This document shows positions 1-7,801 of a stretch of 64,000 bases of DNA, in pieces (position 1 is the stretch's first letter; each line of letters begins with the position of its first letter). This stretch comes from Schaalia odontolytica (GTDB lineage: Bacteria; Actinomycetota; Actinomycetes; Actinomycetales; Actinomycetaceae): contig NZ_CP102197.1 in NCBI RefSeq assembly GCF_024584435.1, positions 1,736,001 through 1,800,000 of the forward strand, written 5' to 3'. Position numbers and translations under genes: made by a program. The notes below the pieces were generated by a model that saw nothing but the letters and a program-made list of their open reading frames with translations, was not told where the DNA came from and made no database searches.

Positions 1-190
1 TCGCCTCGGACTGGAGAGCATCCGCCAGACACTCGAGACGAACCTCGCACTCGTAGCAGCGCATGCGGACCTGACGCTGCGATGCACCCTGCACGAACAG
101 CACGTCCGGCTCGACGGACGCGCACAGAGCGCGCGCGACCCAGCTCTGGTCATCGCCGTACGTTGACATCGCGAACTCCACTTCACTCAA
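1..190 (-). CDS. WhiB-family iron-sulfur transcription factor (5' part only)
   Basis: The first 63 codons are inside the window and the rest runs off the left edge. WhiB proteins are small actinobacterial regulators that hold a [4Fe-4S] cluster on four cysteines. Visible are a first Cys in the context ALCASVEPDVLF, then a CYEC pair and a fourth Cys in EVRLECLADAL, which matches the family spacing and the PD..F signature. The start is taken as TTG at 190-188 because an AAGGAGGA ribosome site (198-205) lies 7 nt upstream. The in-frame ATG at 169 has no such site. Which WhiB paralogue it is cannot be decided without the C-terminal part. Confidence 0.85.
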   Translation of the reverse strand, partial: MSEVEFAMSTYGDDQSWVARALCASVEPDVLFVQGASQRQVRMRCYECEVRLECLADALQSEA

Positions 191-336
191 CTCCGAGTCC
201 TCCTTGTGACCATACACACATGCCGTTACGGGTGCAAACGGTGCGACAACCGATTATTGGTCTGCGGGTGACCGATCATGCAGTTTTTCAGCTGCGCTGC
301 ACGCCGGATAGGCGGAGCGCCACGTAAGCTAGGAGT

Positions 337-2442
337 ATGTCGCACTCTCACCCTCGCGCTGTCCGACCGGCCCAGCTGCTCGCGCTGCTGATGGCGTTCC
401 TGAGTGTCTCCGCGCTCATGGGCGTTGTCGGTGCGGGCATGCTCGTGCCCGTCGCGGGCCCCACCGCGCTTGCCGCGAAGTCGGTCCCCTCGGTCTTCAA
501 CGAGCTGCCCGGCGACCTGCAGACGGTCGCTCCCGCGGAAGAGTCACAGCTCCTCGATTCGTCGGGCGGCGTCATCGCGCACTTCTACGACAAGCAACGC
601 ATCGTGGTTCCCAGCTCCCACATCGCCGACGTCATGAAGAAGGCGATCGTCGCGATCGAGGACAAGCGCTTCTACGAGCACAACGGTGTTGATGCCACGG
701 GCATCGCGCGAGCATTCGTCACGAACCTGGGCGACACGGGGCACCAGGGTGCCTCAACCATCACCCAGCAGTACGTTCGCAACTCTCTGGCCGAGCGCGG
801 CTACCTCGAGGGCGACGCGGACCAGGTGAGCGCCGCCACCGAACAGACCACCGAGCGCAAGCTGAGGGAGGTCAAGTACGCGCTAGCGTTGGAGAAGACC
901 CTCTCGAAGGACGAGATCCTCACCGGCTACCTCAATATTGCCTCCTTCGGCCCGATCACCTACGGCGTGGAAGCAGCCTCCCAGCGCTACTTTTCGAAGT
1001 CGGCCTCGGAGCTGGACTACCTGGAGTCCGCGCTCCTGGCGGGCCTCGTTCAGTCCCCCGTCCAGTACGATCCCCTCGTTCACCCCGACACCGCTCAGAA
1101 CCGCCGCGACACGGTGCTGGCGACGATGCTCAAGCAGGGCGTCATCACGCAGGAGGAGTTTGATCGGGGCGTGGAGACAACGGTTGAGGCCATGCTCAAT
1201 CCAACGGTGTCCTCGGAGGGTTGCTCCGGCGCGGAGTCCTCAAAGGCCTACTTCTGCGACTTCGTCCTGGCGCAGTTCCTCGACGACCCCACGTTCGGCG
1301 CGACGCGCATCGAACGCGAGCGAGTGCTCAAGACCCAGGGCATCACGATCCGGACAACCATGGACTCCGCGAAACAGGCTGCCGCCTACACGTCGCTGAC
1401 CAACACGATTCCCGTGGGCGACGCCTCCGGCCTCAACGACGCGCTCATTTCCCTGGATCCGCGCTCCGGTCGAGTCCTGTCGATGGCCCAGAACACGACG
1501 TACGGCATCGAGAGCGGGGAGACGATGTCGAACTACTCGGCGGACGGCAACTTCCAGGTCGGGTCGACATTCAAGGTGTTCACCCTGCTGCAGTGGTTCA
1601 AGGAGGGACACTCCGCGTACGAGACCGTGGGTTCCTCGAACACCTACTACCCCAACGGGTCTTTCAAGTGCGACGGGCGAGCCATCGTGACCGAGGGCTA
1701 CCAGGTGAACGACCTCGCCGGCAAGACCGGAACGATGAACGTCGTTCGCGCGACCGGGCAGTCCGTCAACCAGGCCTTCGTCAACATGGCGTCGCGCGTG
1801 GACTTCTGCTCGATCTTCGACACCGCCTACGAGATGGGCATCACCGAGGATGGCGAGGTTCCCTCCCCCTTCCCGGCGAACATCCTGGGCTCCGTGTCCG
1901 CCTCTCCCATGCAGATGGCGTCCGTCTTCGCGGCGATCGCCAACTCCGGCCAGCAGTGCACGCCCCAGTCAATCGAATCCGTCACCGACCGCAACGAGAA
2001 CGTTCTCAAGGAGTTTTCGGCCGACTGCAAGCAGGTCGTCACCGCCGAGGTCGCCAACAAGACCGCGGCCCTACTGACCGCCTCCGCCGGGCAGTACTAC
2101 ACGTCCACTCGCCTGAGTGAGGGCCGCCCCTTCGCCGCGAAGTCGGGCACCACCGACGGACACGCGAACACGTGGTTGACGGGATTCACCCCATCGGTCG
2201 TCACCTCCGCCTGGGTGGGTCACGGAGCGAACTCTTCCCAGGAAGTCAGCGGCGTGACCATCAACGGCACCTACTACGGTGACATCTACGGTGAGACCTT
2301 CGTCGGCCAGAACATTTGGGCCCCGTACATGTCCCAGATTCTTGCCGGCACCCCGGTCGAGTCGGTATCCAACGCCAACATCGGCGCATCCTCACCGAAG
2401 GGGGCGACGCCGGCGCCGTCGCCGTCGCCCCATGCGCACTGA
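337..2442 (+). CDS. Bifunctional class A penicillin-binding protein
   Basis: A 701-aa membrane-anchored peptidoglycan synthase with a glycosyltransferase and a transpeptidase domain. An N-terminal hydrophobic segment (about residues 12-45) anchors it outside the cell. GT51 motifs follow: EDKRFYEH at 108-115, GASTITQQYVRN near 138, RKLREVKYALALEKTLSK and the YFSKSASEL/ESALLAGL region. The penicillin-binding domain has S410-TFK (acylated serine), S476-VN and K602-SGT. The C-terminus is a short Pro/Ala/Ser tail without PASTA repeats. AGGAGT abuts the ATG, and TAAGCT at 325-330 would also fit a -10 for a leaderless start. The next gene overlaps its stop by 11 bp, so the two are probably co-transcribed. 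Confidence 0.95.
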   Translation: MSHSHPRAVRPAQLLALLMAFLSVSALMGVVGAGMLVPVAGPTALAAKSVPSVFNELPGDLQTVAPAEESQLLDSSGGVIAHFYDKQRIVVPSSHIADVMKKAIVAIEDKRFYEHNGVDATGIARAFVTNLGDTGHQGASTITQQYVRNSLAERGYLEGDADQVSAATEQTTERKLREVKYALALEKTLSKDEILTGYLNIASFGPITYGVEAASQRYFSKSASELDYLESALLAGLVQSPVQYDPLVHPDTAQNRRDTVLATMLKQGVITQEEFDRGVETTVEAMLNPTVSSEGCSGAESSKAYFCDFVLAQFLDDPTFGATRIERERVLKTQGITIRTTMDSAKQAAAYTSLTNTIPVGDASGLNDALISLDPRSGRVLSMAQNTTYGIESGETMSNYSADGNFQVGSTFKVFTLLQWFKEGHSAYETVGSSNTYYPNGSFKCDGRAIVTEGYQVNDLAGKTGTMNVVRATGQSVNQAFVNMASRVDFCSIFDTAYEMGITEDGEVPSPFPANILGSVSASPMQMASVFAAIANSGQQCTPQSIESVTDRNENVLKEFSADCKQVVTAEVANKTAALLTASAGQYYTSTRLSEGRPFAAKSGTTDGHANTWLTGFTPSVVTSAWVGHGANSSQEVSGVTINGTYYGDIYGETFVGQNIWAPYMSQILAGTPVESVSNANIGASSPKGATPAPSPSPHAH

Positions 2443-3406
2443 GACCACCTCGGCGATTCGCACCGTTTCCTCCGCTGGTGCGGGCCACGCTCGCCTGCGT
2501 GCGGGCGCGGCCGTGATCGCCGGGATTGGTGCTGCGGGCCTTGCGGCGGCGGGCGCCGCGCTCGCCTGGGGCTCCGTTGAGCGCACCATGCCGGTGCTGC
2601 GCCGCTACGAGGTTGCGGTGGCAGCGCACGTACCCGAGGTGCGCATCCTCCAGATCTCTGACCTTCATCTCTTCGCCGGGCAGGAGTTCCTGCTTCGCTT
2701 CCTGGGCGAGGTTGCCTCCCGAGAGCGTTTCGACGCCGTGGTCGCGACGGGCGACAACTTCGGCTCGGCCGACGCGCTCGAGATGGTGATGGAGGCCTAT
2801 CGTCCCTTCCTGCCCTACCCCGGGGCATTCGTGCTCGGGTCGAACGACTACTACTCACCCATCCCCAAGCGCTGGAGCCGTTACCTGAACCGCTCCAAGC
2901 CGTATCCCGTCCGAGTGGTGCCGGACCTGCCCTATCTGCCGATGGTGCGGCGGATGCGAGAGGCCGGTTGGATCGACCTGTCGAATATGTCGGGCACGCT
3001 GTCGCTCCCCACGGGCCAAGTCTGCCTTCTTGGCACGGATGACGCACACATTCACCGCGATCGCTTGCCGTCCCCGGCCTCGTCGTGGGGCGTCGCGGGC
3101 GTCCTGCGCCTGGGTGTCACCCACGCGCCCTACACGCGCGTCGTCTCCGCCCTCACGTCGGCGGGTTCGGACCTGATACTGGCCGGGCACACCCACGGCG
3201 GACAAATCGGGATTCCCGGGTTCGGCGCGATCATCACCAACTGTGACATTCCGCGGGCCTACGCCAAGGGACTGAGCCGCTGGGAGGCGCCCGACGGTTC
3301 CTCCTCCTGGCTGCATGTGTCCGCCGGCCTGGGCACCTCGCCGTACGCGAAGATCCGCATCGCGACCCGTCCGGAGGCCTCCCTGATTCACGTCCATTCG
3401 GCGTAG
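2432..3406 (+). CDS. Calcineurin-like metallophosphoesterase (YkuE/YaeI type)
   Basis: A 324-aa protein of the binuclear-metal phosphoesterase family. Metal-binding motifs are in order: QISDLHLF (D77, H79), ATGDNFGS, LGSNDYY, GVTHAPY and AGHTHGGQ (H253, H255). An N-terminal hydrophobic stretch (about residues 20-48) suggests membrane attachment with the active site outside, as in YkuE-type proteins. The ATG at 2432 overlaps the end of the upstream penicillin-binding protein gene. Earlier in-frame starts would encode an Arg-only run and are unlikely. The pairing of PBP with this phosphoesterase is common in actinobacteria; its physiological substrate is not known from sequence. Confidence 0.9.
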   Translation: MRTETTSAIRTVSSAGAGHARLRAGAAVIAGIGAAGLAAAGAALAWGSVERTMPVLRRYEVAVAAHVPEVRILQISDLHLFAGQEFLLRFLGEVASRERFDAVVATGDNFGSADALEMVMEAYRPFLPYPGAFVLGSNDYYSPIPKRWSRYLNRSKPYPVRVVPDLPYLPMVRRMREAGWIDLSNMSGTLSLPTGQVCLLGTDDAHIHRDRLPSPASSWGVAGVLRLGVTHAPYTRVVSALTSAGSDLILAGHTHGGQIGIPGFGAIITNCDIPRAYAKGLSRWEAPDGSSSWLHVSAGLGTSPYAKIRIATRPEASLIHVHSA

Positions 3407-3521
3407 GACGAGTCCTCCTCCGCCCCCACCCACCCAAGGCTGCGGCGTGGGACACACTTCTCGGACTTGGTTTGTCTCGGTTTGGGTTTCGCGCCACGGT
3501 GAGGCTATACTCGAACGGCAC

Positions 3522-3595
<74 letters not shown>

Positions 3596-3603
3596 CTCGG
3601 TGA

Positions 3604-3637
3604 ATCGCCGGGACCGCGAGGTCCCGGCGATTTCTTA
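3604..3637 (+). terminator. Intrinsic terminator of tRNA-Pro
   Basis: The perfect stem CGCCGGGACC/GGTCCCGGCG has a GCGA loop and is followed by ATTTCTTATT. It starts 9 nt after the tRNA and ends its transcript. Confidence 0.85.
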
Positions 3638-3728
3638 TTCCCACGATCGCCGACCGTTAGGTCAATCGGCCCGTGGGGTCGCTACACTGGAACAGTAACC
3701 ATCACCAATAGTTCAAGGAGCCATTCCC

Positions 3729-4223
3729 ATGAAGCGTCGTATCGCCACCGCCGCGCTCATCATCCTGCTGCCGCTCGGAGCGGCGGCGTGCGGGGGAAGC
3801 AAGTCCAAGACCCCCGATGCTGCCCCATCGACCGAGCAGACCACCAGCGCCCCCGCCGAGGCCGCCCCGAGCGATGAGAGCGTCGCCGATGCCTGCGCCA
3901 AGATTACGTCCGACGGTCAGTCGCTCGCCAAGGATCTGAACCTCTCGAAGGAGGAGGCCGCGCAGGATCCGAAGAAGGCCATCGAGGCGCTCAAGGCTCT
4001 CAGCTCCAAGCTCCAGACGACGGTCGCGTCGGTCAACAACGCCGAGGTCAAGGAGAAGCTCAGCGCCGCGGCAACCGACCTGGGTGCGGCGGCACAGTCC
4101 GCGGAGGACCTTGTGGCGAACCCCAGCCCCTCCGCGATCGTGGACGCGCAGTCCGCCATCAACCAGGCCGGGATCTCGCTCAACGAACTGCAGGCGCTGT
4201 GCAACTTCCAGGACGGCGAGTGA
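3729..4223 (+). CDS. Small secreted lipoprotein, unknown function
   Basis: A 164-aa protein with a lipoprotein signal peptide: MKRR, a hydrophobic core, then LGAAAC with the likely lipidated Cys at residue 21. A low-complexity Ser/Thr/Pro/Ala linker follows to about residue 50. The rest is mostly Ala/Lys/Glu-rich and predicted helical, with a short C-terminal CNF segment. AAGGAG lies 8 nt before the ATG. A TACACT hexamer near 3690 could be its -10. It is monocistronic and closed by a strong bidirectional terminator. No family was recognised. Confidence 0.85.
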   Translation: MKRRIATAALIILLPLGAAACGGSKSKTPDAAPSTEQTTSAPAEAAPSDESVADACAKITSDGQSLAKDLNLSKEEAAQDPKKAIEALKALSSKLQTTVASVNNAEVKEKLSAAATDLGAAAQSAEDLVANPSPSAIVDAQSAINQAGISLNELQALCNFQDGE

Positions 4224-4250
4224 TCGAAGGCCCGTCGAAGGCATGAGAAT

Positions 4251-4287
4251 GGGGGGGGAGGCCATCCGGCCTCCCCCCATTGTTTTC
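4251..4287. terminator. Bidirectional terminator between convergent genes
   Basis: The stem GGGGGGAGGCC/GGCCTCCCCCC has an ATCC loop and is followed on the plus strand by ATTGTTTT. It separates the lipoprotein gene from the convergent symporter gene. Confidence 0.85.
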
Positions 4288-4290
4288 TCG

Positions 4291-5289
4291 TCAGGCGCAA
4301 CCGCCGTTCCTCCAGCGCCGGAAGAGCACGGCCAAGAGGGCACCCGAGAGGTTGTGCCAGACGGAGAATACGGCCGCGGGAAGGGCGGTTTCGGGGGTGG
4401 CAGCGAAGTGGGTTTTCGCCAGCGTTGCCGCCAGGGCGGAGTTCTGCATGCCCACCTCGATGGAGGTCGTCCGCGACGCCTTGTCGGAGCCTTTGCCCAC
4501 GCGCCCGGCGAGGTAGCCGAGCAAGTAACCGAGCAGATTGTGACAGATCACCACGGCAATGATGAGCGCGCCCGAGGTCACGATCTTCTCAACCGATCCG
4601 GAGACGACAACCAGCAGCACGTAGCAGATGCCAAGCACCGATATCCACGGCAGAACAGGAAGAATCCTCTCGACGAGCCCGTTGGCAACCAGACGAACGA
4701 CAAAGCCACCCAGGACAGGAACGAGGACCATGAGCAGAATGTTCTTCGTCATCGCTGCTCCGTCAACGGGCATGCGTGAGCCGACCAGCCAGGCGGTGAG
4801 CAACGGGGTCATGAGGGGAGCCAGGAGCGTCGAGATGGAGGTCATGGTGACCGACAGGGCGACATCGGCCTTGGCGAGGTACGAGATCACGTTGGAGGCG
4901 GTTCCACCGGGCGCGCATCCGACGAGGATCACGCCGACGGCAACCGCGTCGGGCAGCCGGAAGACGTAGCACAGCGCCCATCCGACCAGCGGCATGATGA
5001 GGTACTGGGCGGCGACGCCAACGAGGACAGGCAGCGGGCGCTTGATGATGAGACCGAAGTCGGGGACCGTGAGTGTGAGGCCCATGCCGAACATGATGAT
5101 GCCGAGGGCCCAGTTGACTCCCGGTGCCAAAGGCTGAAAGAACGCGGGAGCGATCATGGCGGCCGCGAAGGCGGCCAGGATCAACAGCGGGAATACCGTG
5201 ACGGCGATGCGGGCACTGCGGTCCTCGGAGGAGAGGACGGGCGCGGGGGAATCGGATGTATGCACGTGTGATGTGGACATGTCTTCCAT
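4291..5289 (-). CDS. Bile acid:sodium symporter-family transporter
   Basis: About 332 aa with some nine hydrophobic segments beginning near residue 30, the expected size for the BASS family. The hallmark region GCAPGGTASNVISYLAKADV, with its Pro-Gly-Gly and Asn, corresponds to the conserved cross-over helix that binds Na+ and substrate. The carrier is in the cytoplasmic membrane. The substrate cannot be read from sequence; bacterial members take pantoate, keto acids or other organic anions as well as bile acids. The start is ATG 5289 (MEDMSTSH) or ATG 5280; both have weak ribosome sites. Longer readings would run across the divergent promoter and are rejected. Confidence 0.88.
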   Translation of the reverse strand: MEDMSTSHVHTSDSPAPVLSSEDRSARIAVTVFPLLILAAFAAAMIAPAFFQPLAPGVNWALGIIMFGMGLTLTVPDFGLIIKRPLPVLVGVAAQYLIMPLVGWALCYVFRLPDAVAVGVILVGCAPGGTASNVISYLAKADVALSVTMTSISTLLAPLMTPLLTAWLVGSRMPVDGAAMTKNILLMVLVPVLGGFVVRLVANGLVERILPVLPWISVLGICYVLLVVVSGSVEKIVTSGALIIAVVICHNLLGYLLGYLAGRVGKGSDKASRTTSIEVGMQNSALAATLAKTHFAATPETALPAAVFSVWHNLSGALLAVLFRRWRNGGCA

Positions 5290-5346
5290 GTTTGCGCGAT
5301 GTTGTCCGCGGGCCACGGGATATCTCACCAGCTGAGCCCGTAGGTA

Positions 5347-5376
5347 TTGAGCACCACAGGCCGCGGTTACTAAACT
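5347..5376 (+). promoter_or_regulatory. Promoter of the YwiC-like gene
   Basis: TTGAGC (5347-5352), an 18-nt spacer and TAAACT (5371-5376). The ATG lies 6 nt after the -10, so transcription would begin at the A of the start codon (leaderless). Confidence 0.6.
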
Positions 5377-5382
5377 AAGGCT

Positions 5383-6249
5383 ATGCACAGTGAGGCGCTC
5401 ATGACTCGACAGGTACCGGCCGCGCCGCGGGGAGGCTCGCGGGGCATCCGTCCCTCCGCCCACCGGATGCGCACTCTTCAGCGTCACGGCTGGATGTCCG
5501 ACCAGCACGGGGCATGGGCCATGATGGCGCTGCCGCCCCTGCTCGGATGGGCGCTGTCCGGGCGTCTTTCGTGGTTTGTCCTTCTCCTGCTGGTCGCGTG
5601 GGCGATGGCCTTCCAGCTGTTCTCGGCCACGTGCCTGTGGGTGAAGACCCCGGCGAAGCGTCGGGCACGTATCCTCCCCGCGTTGGCGACCTACGGCATG
5701 GCGACCGCAATCCCGGGAGTCGCGTTGCTCGTGTCCCGTCCGCAGCTGCTGTGGTGGGGATGCGCGTTCGCTCCCCTCGCCTCTTGCGCGCTCTTCCTCG
5801 TGTGGCAGGGCCGCGAGCGCTCCCTGGCCGCGCGAGCCGCGTCGATCCTGGCGGGTAGCGTCATGGGTCCGGTGGCGTTCTCGCTGGCCAGCGCCGATGG
5901 GTCCCCGGTGGCCGTATCAGCCCACGCGTGGGCGGCGTGCGCGATCTTCGCCTCGTACTACGTGGGGACCGTTCCCCTCGTGCGGTCGATGATCCGGGGC
6001 CGTCGAGATCCTCGCTGGTCCCTGGGTGCGACCGCCTATCACGCGGCGTGCACGGCGGCAACCGCGATCGCGTGGTGGTTCGCGGTGGTCTCGCCGTGGT
6101 GCGTGCTCGCGTGGGTTGCCCTCACGGCGCGCGCCTGGGCCATGCCTGCGCTGAGCCGGGCGCGGAAGAGACCCCTGTCCCCCAGGCTCATCGGCCTGAC
6201 CGAGATGGCGTGGACTTGTCTCCTATTCGCCACGCTCCTCCTCCCGTAG
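5383..6249 (+). CDS. YwiC-like integral membrane protein
   Basis: A 288-aa protein with roughly eight transmembrane segments. The start of the membrane domain carries the YwiC signature SDQHGAWAMMALPPLLG (about residues 38-54). The family is found in Gram-positives, often near nitrate or terminal respiration genes, but its activity is not established. The start at 5383 follows a good -10 at leaderless distance. The alternative ATG at 5401 has GAGG 5 nt upstream. The last 27 bp overlap the end of the convergent aminotransferase gene. Confidence 0.85.
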   Translation: MHSEALMTRQVPAAPRGGSRGIRPSAHRMRTLQRHGWMSDQHGAWAMMALPPLLGWALSGRLSWFVLLLLVAWAMAFQLFSATCLWVKTPAKRRARILPALATYGMATAIPGVALLVSRPQLLWWGCAFAPLASCALFLVWQGRERSLAARAASILAGSVMGPVAFSLASADGSPVAVSAHAWAACAIFASYYVGTVPLVRSMIRGRRDPRWSLGATAYHAACTAATAIAWWFAVVSPWCVLAWVALTARAWAMPALSRARKRPLSPRLIGLTEMAWTCLLFATLLLP

Positions 6250-7299
6250 GCCGCGGCGCGCGTGGCGCTCGGCGACGGCGAGGAAGCGGTCGTTGTGGCT
6301 CGGGGCGCCCACTGACACGCGCACGCCCTCGGGGAATGGGCGCACGATGAGTCCGGCTCGAGCGCACTCCTCGACGAGGTCGGGGCCCGTACCGCGCAGC
6401 ATGTAGAAGTTGGATTGGGTGTCGGGAACGTCATAGCCGAGGGAGCGCAGGGCGGGCACGACGCGTTCGCGTTCGGCGACGACCTCGCGCACGGCGCGGC
6501 GGACCTCGTCTGGATCGTTGAGCGAGGCCAGGGCGCCGGCCTGCGCGACGGAGTTGACGCCGAAGGGAACGAGGAGAGCCTGCATGGCATCAATGACCTC
6601 GGCGTCCCCGATTCCGTAGCCGACGCGCGCCCCCGCCAGGGCGTGGGCCTTGGAGAACGTGCGGGTGACAACGACGTTGGGATGGCTGGCGATGAGTGGG
6701 ATGGCCGTACTCACGCCGGGCGCGGTCGCGAAGTCGATGTAGGCCTCGTCAATGAGAACCATGACGGAGTCGGGGACGCTCGCGACGAAGGAGGAGACCT
6801 GGTCGAAGGTGAGGGCGGGTCCCGTGGGGTTGTTGGGCGAGCAGACGATGACGGCGACCGTGTCGGGTGTGATGGCACCGCGCATGGCATCCAGGTCGTG
6901 GCTCGCGTCGGGGAGCAGCCCGACGGGCACGGGCTGCCCACCCACGGCGGTGACGGCGATCGGGTAGGACTCGAAGGATCGCCAGGGGTAGACGACCTGG
7001 CTGCCGGGCTGACAGAGCGCGGACAGGGCGGCGAGGAGGATCGCCGACGAGCCGGTGCCGACGCAGAGCTGGTCGGGGGCGACGCGGAGGCGATCCGCGA
7101 GCGCTTCTCGCAGGGGTGCTGCGGTCAGGTCCGGGTAGCGGTTGATCGCCTGCAGCGACCGGGCCATTTCTTCGAGCACGGCGGGGCTGGGCGGGGTGGG
7201 CATCTCGTTGGAGGAGATCTTGTCGGCGCCGGGCGCGCTCCTACCGGGAACGTAGCGGGGAAGGGAGGCGACGGCGGGCCGAATGCGCAGCTTGGTCAT
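6223..7299 (-). CDS. Class I/II aminotransferase, HisC/Pat type
   Basis: A 358-aa PLP enzyme. It has the N-terminal VPGR..ADKISSNE segment, GTGSSAIL, CSPNNPTGP, VLIDEAYIDF and TRTFSKAHALAGARVGYG, where the Lys of FSK binds PLP. The length and N-terminus fit histidinol-phosphate or aromatic-amino-acid (Pat) transaminases. No other histidine genes are nearby, and pheA lies 30 kb away in the same window, so the aromatic (Pat) role is somewhat more likely; this is inference. TAGGAC lies 7 nt before the ATG, with TTGCAC 18 nt further up, suggesting a leaderless transcript. The gene is divergent from the holin-like gene. Confidence 0.9.
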   Translation of the reverse strand: MTKLRIRPAVASLPRYVPGRSAPGADKISSNEMPTPPSPAVLEEMARSLQAINRYPDLTAAPLREALADRLRVAPDQLCVGTGSSAILLAALSALCQPGSQVVYPWRSFESYPIAVTAVGGQPVPVGLLPDASHDLDAMRGAITPDTVAVIVCSPNNPTGPALTFDQVSSFVASVPDSVMVLIDEAYIDFATAPGVSTAIPLIASHPNVVVTRTFSKAHALAGARVGYGIGDAEVIDAMQALLVPFGVNSVAQAGALASLNDPDEVRRAVREVVAERERVVPALRSLGYDVPDTQSNFYMLRGTGPDLVEECARAGLIVRPFPEGVRVSVGAPSHNDRFLAVAERHARRGLREEERGE

Positions 7300-7365
7300 G
7301 CGTCTAGTCCTATCCCATGTCGGGTGCGGCGTGCAAACAACGTCCCATTGCGCAAGAATTGGCAG

Positions 7366-7752
7366 ATGGAATTCATTGCTCGTTTGTTGGCCACGATGGC
7401 CGGACTGTGGGTGTCGACCCTCCTGGTTCCGTCGATCTCGGTGTCGTCTTCGTCGGCGTCGGAGACCGTGATCGTGCTGGCGGTTGTCGCCCTGGTGTTC
7501 ACGGTGGTGAACTCGCTGATCAAGCCGGTCGTCAAGACGCTGGCGTTCCCCCTGTACGTGTTGACCTTTGGCCTCTTTGCTCTCGTGACGAATTCGGCGT
7601 TGTTCGCGTTGACGGGGTGGATTTCGACGCGGCTGGGTGCGCCGTTGTCGACGGGTGGTTTCTGGTCGTGCCTTGCGGGGGCGATCATCACGTCGGTTGT
7701 GGCGTCGGTCGTGTCGGGCTTGCTGCGTGACGAGAAGGACAAGCGGGACTGA
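7366..7752 (+). CDS. Holin superfamily IV-like membrane protein (YvlD type)
   Basis: A 128-aa protein of four hydrophobic segments. It has the family pattern of a first helix, TVVNSLIKPVVKTLAFPLYVLTFGLF in the middle (NSLIKP...P...LTFGL), and a charged tail DEKDKRD. The family is annotated as a phage holin family but occurs widely as a chromosomal membrane protein of unknown role, and no phage genes are near. ATG 7366 is chosen because everything upstream in frame is antisense to the aminotransferase. Confidence 0.85.
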   Translation: MEFIARLLATMAGLWVSTLLVPSISVSSSSASETVIVLAVVALVFTVVNSLIKPVVKTLAFPLYVLTFGLFALVTNSALFALTGWISTRLGAPLSTGGFWSCLAGAIITSVVASVVSGLLRDEKDKRD

Positions 7753-7771
7753 TTCGTCTGTTGTCCGTCTC

Positions 7772-7801
7772 GAGGCGCATCACTTCTGGGTGATGCGCCT
7801 C
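7772..7801. terminator. Hairpin between convergent genes
   Basis: A perfect 12-bp stem, GAGGCGCATCAC/GTGATGCGCCTC, with a 6-nt loop. It overlaps the stop codon of the lipase-like gene at 7780. There is no clear U-tract on either side, so termination is likely but not certain. Confidence 0.55.

Noticed and set aside
6415..7365. N-terminal extension of the holin-like protein to 445 aa
   Set aside because: The extra 317 residues are antisense to the aminotransferase gene and have no coding character; ATG 7366 is the start.
7366..7752. Prophage on the basis of a holin-family protein
   Set aside because: No other phage gene is nearby, and this family is common as an ordinary chromosomal membrane protein.
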